Part shown: positions 47,558 to 58,700 of the stretch, in pieces
Layout of the letters: each line of letters begins with the position of its first letter
Numbering within the stretch: position 1 is the first letter of the stretch
Source: Macquaria australasica
Lineage: Eukaryota; Chordata; Actinopteri; Centrarchiformes; Percichthyidae
Reading direction: 5' to 3'
DNA length: 64,000 nucleotides
NCBI GenBank assembly: GCA_005408345.1
Contig: SEMN01000180.1
Location: 620,001-684,000 of the forward strand
Position numbers and translations under genes: made by a program
Notes under the pieces: model-generated
Database searches by the model: none
Told to the model about the DNA's origin: nothing
What the model saw: the letters and a program-made list of their open reading frames with translations, nothing else

Positions 47558-48242
47558 CCTAGCAACACAAGATACTGTAAATCCACTTAAATTAAGCTTA
47601 TCACCTGTCAACCTAAAATGACACTGGGATCCTGCTGCAGAAGTGTACAGTAACTACAGTAGGACTGTGAGCTCGAGGGCTCCCACACACGGCCGGGTGT
47701 AGGAGAGGTTTTTCGGCGGTTGGCATCCAGCTTGTTGGTGCATTAACGCCACCTTCTGCTCTGGAGTGTGGATCAGGCGATAGGTCACCTCTCTATTCTT
47801 CCCTCAACAAAAAACAAAAACCCTTACCTCCTTTTCCCTCCCTCACACCCCATCCTACTCTTTTCCTCCATTCTTGTACCCCTTTCCAATTCAACTTCCC
47901 CGTTCATACCCTTTACCCTGCCACCCTACCCATCCTTGCCTATCAAATCCTATAATAAATCCCTGTTTCCCTTAAAAAAGCTAGCAGTACCCTAACCTGT
48001 GCTCTCTCACCCATGCCCAGTACTCCTCTTAATGTGAATTCCTGCACCCCTAATTCCCTCAACTTACTCCTCATCCTTTCTCTGTGCTCCCCACACCTCC
48101 TACAGTTCAAAACTACGTGCTCTACTGACTCTTCTTCCTGGCACTGTTTGGTGTGTCCCTACCATTTTCAGTGTTTTATTTAGTGCACAGTGCCCCAACC
48201 TTAACCTTGTCAATACTGTCTCCTCTCTCCTGTGTCCACTTC

Positions 48243-49478
48243 CTACCCTAGCTCCTTTGACGCTCCTTTGACACTCTTTTGAATTTGGTATAAATGCCTC
48301 CCTTTCCCCTCTTTGTCCCACCTTTCTGGCCAAAGTTGGTTAGTTTTTTCCCAGATTATACTTTTGATTTCTGCTTTACCGATACTAATTTGCATTTCTA
48401 CATTTCCTTTCTCTAACGCCCTCTTTGCCAACTCATCCACCCTCTCATTTCCCCTTACCCCTACATGTGCTGGAACCCACAGAAATTTAACCTGACCTCC
48501 CTGTTTCACTATTCTTGTTATTGACTGCAGGATCTCATACAGTATATCTTGCCGGCTTTTTGATTGGAAAGACCCTTATACTTGCTAAGACTGACGCTGA
48601 GTCTGAGCATATCAGCACCTTACTCTGTCTAGCTTTTTCCACCCATCTTAACGCCACCAACACTGCCACCATCTCCACTGTGAATACCCCTAACTTATTG
48701 GATGTTCTTTTATTAATTCCTATTCCTTTTGCTGGTATTGCTATTCCATATCCTGTCACTCCCGTCTCAGGTTTCTTAGCACCGTCTGTATAAAGTCACT
48801 ATATTCCTTCATTACATAATATTCAAATGCACTTACCAAATCACTTTTACCTCTTCCTTTCCTTTTTACTTCTAACAAAGATCAGTCTATATCTGGCCAC
48901 ACAAGCATCCATTGAGCTTCCTCTGGGTACACTACTACCGGGCTTATCCTCATGCCAAACACTCCCACTTCTTTTGCTATGTTATTCCCTGCCCTACCAA
49001 AGCTCTCCCTCTGAATTCTCCCACTCTCCCAGCTCTCCTGCAACACTCCTTTTGTGGGGTGAGAGTCACTGTGTCCCTGCAAATTGGCCATATAATTTGC
49101 TGTCAGTTGCTTTCTTCTTAATTCTAAAGGCATTTCTCCCATTTCTACCTGCAGGGCAGGTAATGGAGATGTTTTAAATGCCCCACTGCACACTCTCAGC
49201 GCCTGAATCACATCTAATTTTCTTATAAGGGTCCTGGCTGCTGATCCATACGCAATACTTCCATAATCCATCGCAGATCTTATTAGGGCCACGTATATTC
49301 TTTTCACTGATGAGCAACTTGCTCCCCAATCCCTACCAGTCAGACATCTTATCATATTTATTACTTTTTTGCATTTTCCTTCTATTTTCTTGATATGATC
49401 TGCCCAAGTTAATCGTGAGTCAAAAAGGACCCCCAGAAACTTAAAGGTTCCAACCCTTTCTAGTTCTTTCCCATACAT
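48243..49478 (-). pseudogene. I-type LINE RT C-terminus and RNase H, broken
   Basis: Continuation of the LINE polyprotein in other frames. 49478-48882 (198 residues) carries the reverse transcriptase thumb/C-terminal region: FKFLGVLFDSRLTWADHI, ALIRSAMDYGSIAYGSAA and LDVIQALRVCSGAFKTSP. 48759-48535 carries the first half of RNase H, with TVEMVAVLVALRW and ICSDSASVL supplying catalytic Glu and Asp. 48509-48243 carries the second half, with WVPAHVGVRGNERVDELAK. RNase H in a vertebrate LINE points to the I/Nimb group. At least two frame breaks (near 49480 and 48520) mean it is inactive. Confidence 0.87.
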
Positions 49479-49486
49479 CCTTAATT

Positions 49487-51646
49487 TTATCCCTTCCTCA
49501 ATTCTTTTTCTAGTAAAAAAGACTGAGTTTTTTCCACTGAAAACCTACACCCCCAATCATACCCCCACTCGACTACCTCATCAACTGCTCCTTGCACTTT
49601 TCTGGTTACATGATCCATGTTCCTGCCTCTTTTCCATAAAGCCCCATCATCTGCGAACAATGACCTGCCTATATCTACCTCTACCTTTGAGAAGACGTCA
49701 TTTATCATGATGATGAAAAGTATCGGACTTATCACACTGCCTTGGGGTGTCCCATTTCTAACTGTGTACTGGTTTGATACTTCTGACCCAATCCGTACTT
49801 GTATTTTTCTTCCCTGCAGAAAGTCCTTTATCCAGTTAAAGATTCTCCCTCCTACACCCATCTTGTGCAGCTTAATTAATAGCCCTTCCTTCCACATCAT
49901 ATCATATGCTTTTTCTATGTCAAAAAACACTGCCACTAGTGACTCTTTATTTGCCTGGGCCTTTCTTATTTCATTTTCTAATCTTATCACTGAGTCCATT
50001 GTATTCCTTCCTTTCCTGAACCCACTCTGGTAATTAGCCAGCCCTCCTCTCTTCTCAAGCTCATATGTTAACCTGTCTGTTATCATCCTTTCCATTATTT
50101 TGCATAGATTTGACGTTAATGCTATTGGTCTGTAACTGGTGGGTTTAGATGGATCCTTGCCCAGTTTTCTTATCGGTACCACCACTGCCTCTTTCCATAT
50201 ACTTGGCAGTCTTCCCTCCTCCCATACTCTATTATATAGGCCCAGCAGCTTTAAAAGTGCTCCTTCCCCTAGATTGTTTAGCATAATATCTCTTATCTGA
50301 TGACCCCCTGGAGATGTTGGTCTTGACCTACTTATTCCTCTCACCATCTCTGCCAATGTAAATGGTTCATCAATTATTTGTTCCACCTCTTCCCTTCTGT
50401 CTAACACCCCTTGATGCTGGTTCATTGTTCTTTCCCTCCTCCTTCTCCCTTCTTCTGACAAATTTTCCGAGCTATGTATTTTTGCAAATGCCTTGGCCGT
50501 GATTTCTGCCTTTTCCCTGTTGGAGATTGCCGTTTCCCCCTCTGACACTATTACTGGAAATTCCCCTTCCCTTCTGTCCCCTCCCATTCTCTTTATCATT
50601 CTCCATACCTCTCCCACAGGTGTTCTTCCTATCTTGTTGAAAAGATTTCTCCAACTTGTCCTCTTAGCTTGACGTACTGTTTTCCTTACCACTGCCTGTG
50701 CCTTCTTATACTGAATCAGGTGCTGCATGTTATGGGTTCTTTTGACTTGCCTAAATGCTTTATTTCTGTCTCTTATGGCTTGCCGACACTCCTCTGTCCA
50801 CCATGGTACCAGCTTCCTATTCCTACTATTTTTACTCCTGGGTATAGATTCTTCTGCTGCCTTTATAATTGCTGATGTTACCTGCTTATTTATTTCTTCT
50901 ACTTCTCCATTCCCATCGATCCTAGCCATCGTTTCCTCGCTTAGTCTCTGGAACTTATCCCAATCTGCTTTCCCAAAGACCCACTTTGGAATTCCACCAC
51001 CTGGTCGTACTTTAATTCTTTCTCCCACCGAGCAAAATACTGGGTAATGGTCGCTGCCTACTGTTGTTTCTGCCCACACTTCCCAATTACTTATTCCTGC
51101 TAACGGCTTTGGTATTAATGTTATGTCTAATACTGATTCAGTGCCTGTTGTTATATTTATTCTAGTTTCTCTCCCATCATTCATACATACCAAGTCCCTG
51201 TCATCCATCATCTCTTGGATTTCACTCTCCCGTCTCATCACCTCGCATCTACTGTACGCCACATCATGTGCTCCCCCACAGTTACAACATTTTGGTTGCA
51301 CCCCCTTTCCACACTTTCCATACTCATGGTCACCCCCACACCTTGCACATCTCCTCTGCTCTCTACATCTTTGACAACTGAAGCACCTCAGTGGCTTTGG
51401 CACCGGGTAGCTCATAAATCCCAGGAATACCTTATTTGGAACATTCTCTCCCTCAAATTCCAGCAATACTGTTTCACTATCCCTTTTAACTCCTTCTTTT
51501 GTTGCTTTCAGTCTTTGCGCGTTTGCTATTCTTCCCCCTTTGAGGTTCTTCTTTAGCTCCTCCACACCTACACTCATTGTCACCCCCGTGATCACTCCTT
51601 TACTCCCGCCTCCATGTCGAGCTCCTACCCTCCCTGCGCTTGACAC
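49487..51646 (-). CDS. LINE ORF: gag-like domain fused to EN tail and RT
   Basis: A single 719-residue open frame. Residues ~1-140 are the C-terminal part of a gag-like ORF1, ending in zinc knuckles CARCGGDHEYGKC (CX2CX3HX4C) and CCNCGGAHDVAYSRC. From about residue 145 the sequence abruptly becomes the end of an AP-type endonuclease: DLVCMNDG, TESVLDITL and GSDHYPVFCS. The reverse transcriptase follows: KLGKDPSKPTSYRPIALTS, YQSGFRKGRNTMDSV, AVFFDIEKAYD, NGTPQGSVISPILF, and SLFADDGALW as the catalytic box. The ORF1 end and most of the endonuclease are missing, yet the frame is preserved. This gives an unusual natural fusion, probably formed by deletion. It is open but lacks RNase H in frame and a complete endonuclease. 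Confidence 0.87.
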   Translation of the reverse strand: MSSAGRVGARHGGGSKGVITGVTMSVGVEELKKNLKGGRIANAQRLKATKEGVKRDSETVLLEFEGENVPNKVFLGFMSYPVPKPLRCFSCQRCREQRRCARCGGDHEYGKCGKGVQPKCCNCGGAHDVAYSRCEVMRRESEIQEMMDDRDLVCMNDGRETRINITTGTESVLDITLIPKPLAGISNWEVWAETTVGSDHYPVFCSVGERIKVRPGGGIPKWVFGKADWDKFQRLSEETMARIDGNGEVEEINKQVTSAIIKAAEESIPRSKNSRNRKLVPWWTEECRQAIRDRNKAFRQVKRTHNMQHLIQYKKAQAVVRKTVRQAKRTSWRNLFNKIGRTPVGEVWRMIKRMGGDRREGEFPVIVSEGETAISNREKAEITAKAFAKIHSSENLSEEGRRRRERTMNQHQGVLDRREEVEQIIDEPFTLAEMVRGISRSRPTSPGGHQIRDIMLNNLGEGALLKLLGLYNRVWEEGRLPSIWKEAVVVPIRKLGKDPSKPTSYRPIALTSNLCKIMERMITDRLTYELEKRGGLANYQSGFRKGRNTMDSVIRLENEIRKAQANKESLVAVFFDIEKAYDMMWKEGLLIKLHKMGVGGRIFNWIKDFLQGRKIQVRIGSEVSNQYTVRNGTPQGSVISPILFIIMINDVFSKVEVDIGRSLFADDGALWKRGRNMDHVTRKVQGAVDEVVEWGYDWGCRFSVEKTQSFLLEKELRKG

Positions 51647-52050
51647 CTTAAGTTTTCCTAACTCTTTCAGTTTGAGTGCTTTCTCGAGTTGTTCTTCATT
51701 CGCCCACTAATAAGTTGCCATCGTTAAGGACCTTCGCATATCGTATCTCCATCTTACTTGCCAGAATTGTTGTTAGTGCAAACGGGTTAGCTTTCTTAAT
51801 GTTACCCTGATCCTTTTCATTAAACCGTATTATTACTACACACTTTTTTTTTATCCATTTCCCTCTGTGCTTGCTCAACTCCCTTCTTCTTCACTTTCCG
51901 ACCTTTCTTCATTGTCATTTCTTACTCTCTTATTCCCTTTTTCCCCTTTGCTTCTACTCTCAATCATCCGTCCCCTCACTTCCCCCCTCTCTCTCTTCGT
52001 TTCTCCCTTCATAGTAGTCCATTTCTGCCCAACTGCCCACCTCTGATCCA
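51647..52050 (-). pseudogene. I-type LINE ORF1 N-terminal remnant
   Basis: The frame at 51878-51696 contains the N-terminal ORF1 region (KCVVIIRFNEKDQGNIKKAN, EIRYAKVLNDGNLLVGE). It then stops, while the downstream sequence (LEKALKLKELGKLKVSSAG) continues in the frame of the 719-residue ORF. A frameshift near 51700 therefore separates them. Upstream, toward 52040, is a Glu/Lys/Arg-rich stretch with stop codons that may be the original ORF1 start region. Confidence 0.6.
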
Positions 52051-52159
52051 CTCACGGAGCAGTCGTGCTCAACCAACCGCCACCAAGAAGTTGTTATCAT
52101 CTTGGCTTGTGTTTCCCATATTCTGCCGATAATCTCTCCGCTCGCGTCCCGCTGATGTC

Positions 52160-52170
52160 GCCGCCATTTT
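52160..52170 (-). promoter_or_regulatory. YY1-like box AAAATGGCGGC
   Basis: The minus-strand AAAATGGCGGC fits the YY1 consensus (AANATGGCGGC) and is embedded in GC-rich, CpG-containing sequence with a CCGCCCC Sp1-like site at about 52225. If the LINE extends to 52300, the box lies in the LINE's 5' UTR in sense orientation, as in mammalian L1. If not, it belongs to the rhbdf2 upstream region. Confidence 0.45.
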
Positions 52171-52315
52171 TCAAAATCCCGGGCCCAGCTCGTCTCCTCC
52201 GGTCGACACGAGACGTCGTAACTCCGCCCCCTGCTCCTCCGTGGAGCTGCGCTCAAGGATGTTGGAAGAGAGAAAGAGGGAAGTAGTGACACACTGGCGG
52301 ACAGTACTACAGTAG

Positions 52316-52700
52316 CGTAACATTTCGGATATATATATACCCTCTTCTGATGAATAATAACCCAGTTATTTCTTCTTGGAGGTGAGTGGAACAAGACTCT
52401 AAACACCTTTTATTTGTTTTTGGAGCGTTAAAGCCGTTAAAAGTTAACGTTAACTTGAAGTGTTTGGGTCAACGGCCATTATCGAGTTTTTAAAATGAAA
52501 ACAGATATTGAATATCTCAGAATCACCGTGTCTGTGTACTCTGATAAAGGGAGTTTTAATGTTAACCTAGTGTGAACCCAGCCGAGTCAAAGCTTTTTTA
52601 AAAGGACATATAACAGAGCTAATGACAGTTACAATGTTAGCTCACAGCGGTCGTTTTCATCCAACAGTTAACGTGAGACGAGCCTCTGAAAGCATGCCTC
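52316..52700 (+). promoter_or_regulatory. Possible rhbdf2 promoter / 5' noncoding exon
   Basis: CpG dinucleotides are commoner here than in the following 10 kb. A splice-donor-like 'ggaggtgagtgg' lies at 52377-52388 and could end a 5' noncoding exon. This is positional inference; no conserved coding marks exist and the true first exon could lie anywhere upstream of 62910. Confidence 0.25.
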
Positions 52701-55700
52701 AGCAAGCCCTTTGTTGTTGCTCTACCCGCCGGGACAAATACGTACGAATACTATTCATCTCAATTTTCCCTCTGTTATCCCTGTAAAGTTAATTATGGTC
52801 ACCATGTGCCGACAAATTCATTTGTTGTTACGCCCTCCCATTTGTTTTTCACATAATGTAGGAGGGGGTGTTCACACACACGGTGTTCCCCTGGAATTTA
52901 ATCAGGTATTATCTGATAACTGAAACTGACATTTACATCTGAATTATGTCAGAAATAAACCACATTTTGTACAGGCTACCCAATAGAAGGAAGTGAAGCC
53001 TTTCAATTCTGGTGTAGCTAGTCTTAAAAACATTTCTTTAGATGTACACAGTGGTGACTAAAATAGAGACAGTCCAGTCATCAAATTGCTGCTTAAAAGT
53101 TACTGCGGATACAAAATGTAGGATTAACTATTGTGTTTATGTTTGTCCCAGGACAGTTACCTTAAGTACACCTGTTTTAGCAAAATCATTAGATTAATGG
53201 AGTTGTCAGTTCATTTCTAAACAGTGTAAACTGGGTGAAAAGGTATGTCAGCACAGTGGACCTCTCTTGTCACCAGCTGTTGCAGATGTGCTGAATGATG
53301 GGTTGTAGTTAATTAGAAACAGTGGTGTTGTGTACAGCAAGTTCAGGTGACAATACAGAGTACTTTTTTCAATGGAAATTTAGTGTACTTACGTTTTAAA
53401 CCACCTCTGACGTGTACATACTTGCTTCTTCAGATTAATACTGAAATTATGCAAAAAGAACTGTAGGCCCTCATGGGCGGGGTGCATGAAATGATCATTG
53501 CAGTAATTATCACAACATTACTGCAGTGTTTGTCGCATGATATTTACAAGTATTCAAAATCACATCATGAAAAATAAAATCATGTTTAACCCATAGATTT
53601 GTTTTGGAGCGATAAGTGGAGGAGCAGTCTTTTATTCTAGTTACTCTAGACACACTCATGGAGGGGAATCTAGGCACACTTTGAATACAGCCATGTCTTG
53701 TAAGATAACTAAGTCGTGGGAAACATTACACTTCATTTTTAGGTAATTGCTTGAGGAGAACAGTTATAACATAATGATTAAGAATGATGTTGTGTCTTTA
53801 ATAACACTTTAATATTTATACTATGAGCCTATGAATTTAATTTTATACTTTATATTAGTTTTATCTCATACAGTATTTCAGAAGCCCCGTCGGCACTCTC
53901 AGTTTTGCTGTTATACTTGCACAATATTGTTGTATTATATTAACTAACAACAAAACTAATCAGACTAAATTATTTTGCTCAAAGCAGCAGTAGTCTTCAT
54001 GTTACCTTTACTTGTAGGGCCTGTAAACCTGTTTCAGTTTCATCATAGATTAATTCACAACTTTATTACATGCAGTGCCCACAATTCAAATTAACCCCCA
54101 ATATGATCTACTGTATGTGCACACATCAGTGTACAAGAGGAAGCAGTGAATAATGGAGCATTACTGCATGGTGTTTTCCATTGCAGTCTATATAAGAACA
54201 TCATACTTCTGCAGCTGTGAAGGCAATGCAGAAAAAGAGGAAATTAATTGTAAAAGTGTAGAAGGCAGCATGTATGTTGTACAACAAGCAACTATGGAAC
54301 AGCTGCATCTGTGTGGTTAAACTGGCATGTCGTTTGCACCACCTTCACACCTGTCACTGAGTTAACGGACTGTGTCAAGGAAAACTGTGACCCGATGCAA
54401 ATCAGAAAGTTTACATTCTGTGACTGGAAGGAAACATGAGTTGACCCAAAAGGTCACACACTTTGTCAGAATCAGCAAGCACACTCTGTATTGACATTTG
54501 AGAAAGCATCTGCTCAGAGGTTTCAGTTTCTTCATTGTTACCTCCCCATCAACACTGTACCACTGTACATTTTATCTAAAGAATGTGGTGCCTGAATAAT
54601 GTGCTTCTAATTTCACTGCCCTTATAATTTGCAGTTTGGAAACCCCTAGGCCTGTCCATTTGCATTAGGTGTCTTCCAGTCTGTCGCAGTGTCACAATCA
54701 TATCCGCTCATCACTTCTCTCTAGGGCTTTCCTTCCATGATCCTATCTGCTGTCAGCAGCTACGCCATTACACGCCCAGAAAACACTGTGCCTTTTTTCC
54801 TTTTATGATAACACATCCCACTTTCAAAGCACTTTATGCTTTGAAACCCAAAGACTCATAAACCCTAAAAGGATTCCTGTGGATACTCTAGCCTTGCTAT
54901 AAAGCTCTCAGTGGGGCAGAGAGTAGGTTGTGTATATAGACCATTTAAATTTATTGAGGCACAGAAACAGCTCATTTTCCTCTGATTCCTGCCAGATCCA
55001 GTACAAAATATCTTTACTCATGTTCTGTAATTTGTGACAGCGAGTGAGAGTACACTACTTTGTAACCCTCAGAAGTTAGCTGTTTTTGGGTGACACATTG
55101 CAACACACACACATGTATGCACACACTTGTTTCACCAATGACAGACAGCAAAACATGACAGGGTAGCAATACCTTGTTTTATATATGCACACCCTATATG
55201 AACATTAGTTATTTAGGTCACATCTTAAGGATTGTGAGGAACTCTTGGACTGGGAACGAGGCTGAGGTATTGCGTAGTTGCTCACTGTTATGCGAGTTTG
55301 GGCATGCAGCAGACTCTGGAAAGTGGTGCAATGTTTTACACTGTCTCTGGAATGGTTAGGTTGAAGCCAAGATGCCTCCATAGTGAACTTGAATTTCTGT
55401 CTTCAAATAGCTTTGAAATGGAACTATTGATTAGTTTGAAGCACCAAAGTGCTATTATCAGCCAAAGATGCGTAATGGGCTATGTAAAGAACCAAGGTTT
55501 TGTTTAGAGTCCTTATCAAGAGGTATTGTGGTTCGAAATGGAGAATGAGGAGGCAGTTTCGATTGTTGCTCTGTTTAGAAGCACACAAACTCACACTCCT
55601 GAAAGTCACACACTCTCCTATGCCTTTAGTAGCGTAGAGCTGATTAAGCCCCTGCTGGCAAAATGACTGTGTGCTCAGTCATGATCAGTCTGTACCCTAC

Positions 55701-58700
55701 ACACGTATATAGCAACAGTGCAGACAGACCACACCAAACACGTTGTCCACCTTGTGAAAACCTATGTATAACGTTTATCAGAAGGGTGACATTTCATTGC
55801 TGCCATCAAAGGTTTTGTTTGTCTTAAAAAGGTGTTGTTACAGCAGAGCACTCTATTACTCTCAAGGAAGCTGGCTGCTGGCCCATGTAGAGCTCTTTCA
55901 CACTCCTTTCTTGTCTTCCATTTACAGCATGAGACTTGTCCAACAGCTCAGTTTGTTGAGTGGAATAGGCTTCGTTAGGAAAACATGGAAATGGGAAAGA
56001 AAATGTATTTAATTTTGTATGAATCCTGCAATCACAGAACATAGAACTAAGACGTTTTGTTTTCTACAAGTGTCTAATCGGATGAATCAACATCTTGGCC
56101 ATTTCCAGTAAAAATGTCACCAACATTTTTCTAAATAACCTCTAACATATTAATTTTCTCTATTTTCTTTTCTTAAAAGAAATTTGCAATCATTTGAGAT
56201 TTGTTTGCTTTAGGTAAACAACCCTTTTGACAGGCAGTGTAAATACACAATAATACCTCCTTACCCTCCTTAGTCACTGTTGTAGCTTACACTGTCACTG
56301 TTAGTGTGGGCAAGTCCCACATACAAATTTGCACATGATGTAGTTGTCCACACACTTCCTGACTATCTATGTGAGAGATAGTCTGTGAACATTTTCTGAA
56401 CATCATCACTTGAACTGTCTTCAACTCGCTGTCCTCTGTCTTAATAATGAAATAATTACAAACTCCACTATTATTCATCCCACACTCGTCTTTGCGCTGA
56501 TGCTTCATCATTTTAATCACACTTGTTCTGTGAGCCTCTGAGTACTTGCATGTGTGAAGTTATCATTAATGGATTTTAGGATTGCTGTGTGCATGTGTAA
56601 ATGTGCTCTTCTGGTGTTTTTAACATTGCAGAGTTTGAGGGACAGCTTCAATAACCTTTGCATGAATTAAAGCAGTTTAAAGCATATGGTACTTGTGTTT
56701 AAATAGTTTGCTTAAACACTCATGGTAAACTAACAGTTACACATGCTTTTGTATATGTTCTTGTCAGGATTTTCAAGGGAAGATGCACATGAAACTTGGT
56801 GGATGTTAAGAAGAAGTGATGAGGCAGTTATCTGAAGGTCAGTTCCTCATTTAGCCTCCAAGAGTTTCAGAATCCGAAAAAGTCCAATAACAGCACTGAC
56901 CACAACAGCTATTTCTGCTGTGGGCACGCACTATAAGATTGTAGATTTGTTCACAATGCTAATCTCAGAATGACTCATTCAGTGTTGAATTGTATGAGTG
57001 TATAGGACACAATTAGGTTGAGGTAAATGTTCAGGATTTCTGTTGTTGAAGGAAGTGTGAATAAGCAAAGTCTCAAGTCTCTGTGACAAAAGGAAGAATG
57101 TCGTTGTGCAATACTGTCTAGAACCAGAAGGGCCACCATGTGACATGCTGAATGATCGATACCTGACTCAAGGTTATTATTGCATTTGTAATGTTTGATG
57201 ATGAAAGCTTGCCAGATCCAAAAGAAGCTCCTAGAATTAGAAGACTGCCTTCCCCCACTTGTTGACTCCTGTCACGTTCACGTAACAGGTTTGCTTTGAC
57301 AGATTTATCATGTGCAAACTACTTTAACAATCATTGAGCTCCAAATACAACATTTTAGATGCTGAATAATGTAACATTTCAAAATTAGAAATAAGAAGTG
57401 GCCAAAGATATTTGTAATTATTTTCTCTCTGTAGTCATGTAGAACTTTTTGTGCGAGTAGTTGTACATCACTCCATCTGAGGAGAAGACTGGAAACAGCC
57501 ACTGAATGCATTCAGAAGATTTACCAACCAATATATAATGAGGCTGAAGGCTTGGGTGGGATATAGTGCTGTGAAATGAAAGATTTAAACCCTTTCTCTG
57601 TGGGTCTGAGTATTGACTATCACTATTCGTTACAGTCTACCTACTGTACAGATACCATTAAAATTTCCCCTTATTATGGGGAAAACACAATCTTTGTCCT
57701 GAGCTCATATTCAAAGCACTTCTCAATTGCATACGCGTTCTCTGGTCAGTGACAGGGCACTGTGGTAACACATGCTAATATTGGTTACTCTCACCACTGA
57801 AGTAGATTTGAAGCTTTCTTGACTACTACAAGTTGTTCTGGCAAGTCACGCAAATGCTTAAAATGGAAAAGTAAAAAAACAGACTGAGCTTGGCACTCAC
57901 AACACTTTAGTTCACTCTTTTCTCCCCACAGTAAGCAGCAAGAAGAAGCTATTTATTGCTGTGGAGGCACATAGTGTAGTTTCTCAACAGTACCCTTGGC
58001 TCAGATGTGAGAAGAATGCCAAAAATATACAGCGACTTCGGTTGCTTGCAAAGTAGGCAGAGTTGATGTCTCAATTTTTTCCCCATGTTTTTATATGATA
58101 AACAAAGTATGAGGCTGTAGCTCTAAAAATCCAGTATAAAATGTCTGATCATGCTGTTTTTACAGTCAGCATGTGTTTTTACACTATCAAGACTTTCAGA
58201 TTTTGTCAATTGTCAGACAATACAACCACACTTAGGGTCATTCTAATAAGCTTATATAGCCAAGCCTGGAAAAGCACCCTTGTTTTGCATGTTTGTCAAG
58301 TGCCGCATACATTTAACGTAAGTCACAGTAAGTGTGCTTGGCCCAAGTGGAGTTAGTCAACTGCTGTGTAGAGTAAGTGTAGCAGAACATGAAACATGAT
58401 CTCTTCCTCACACCCCCACATGTGGGTGTTATGTATGGGGTTTGTAAGATGGGGACAATTCGTCCCAGCTACATTTGCAACCTGTTGCATGTATGCAAAA
58501 CTATACAGCTCTGAGTGAATGAGCACGGTCCAGCCTGTCTCCAGGTTTACATGGGATAACACTGCCTTGAGCATCAGGCAAATGGGAATACACACAAACA
58601 AATACACTGACACATTCTTAGGGCAAGCCTCTCCATGGGGGAAGAGGCTGAACCATGGTGACACACTCTCAGAGGAGCATGTGATATCACCAAACACAAA

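Larger units (their letters stand above)
45088..47662. other. acox1 3' UTR and intergenic
   Basis: AT-rich sequence following the acox1 stop, with ATTAAA at 45841, AATAAA at 46291 and AATAAA at 46956, so the 3' UTR could be about 0.8 to 1.9 kb. A poly(A) tract lies at 47535-47557. One 110-residue minus-strand reading frame (46478-46810) was not recognised and is probably chance. Confidence 0.5.
47663..52300 (-). mobile_element. I/Nimb-type LINE with RNase H, internally deleted
   Basis: A minus-strand non-LTR retrotransposon. In its own direction it has a 5' region, ORF1 with zinc knuckles, the endonuclease tail, reverse transcriptase, RNase H and a 3' end with 'gttaatgcaccaacaagctg' and 'ccaaccgccgaaaaacct' (to about 47706), a tail I recognise from fish I-group LINEs. 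Most of the endonuclease is deleted. The outer limits are tentative: 'acagtaactacagtag' (47647-47662) and 'acagtactacagtag' (52301-52315) differ by one base and could be the target-site duplication. If they are not, a conservative extent is about 47706-52040. Confidence 0.85.
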
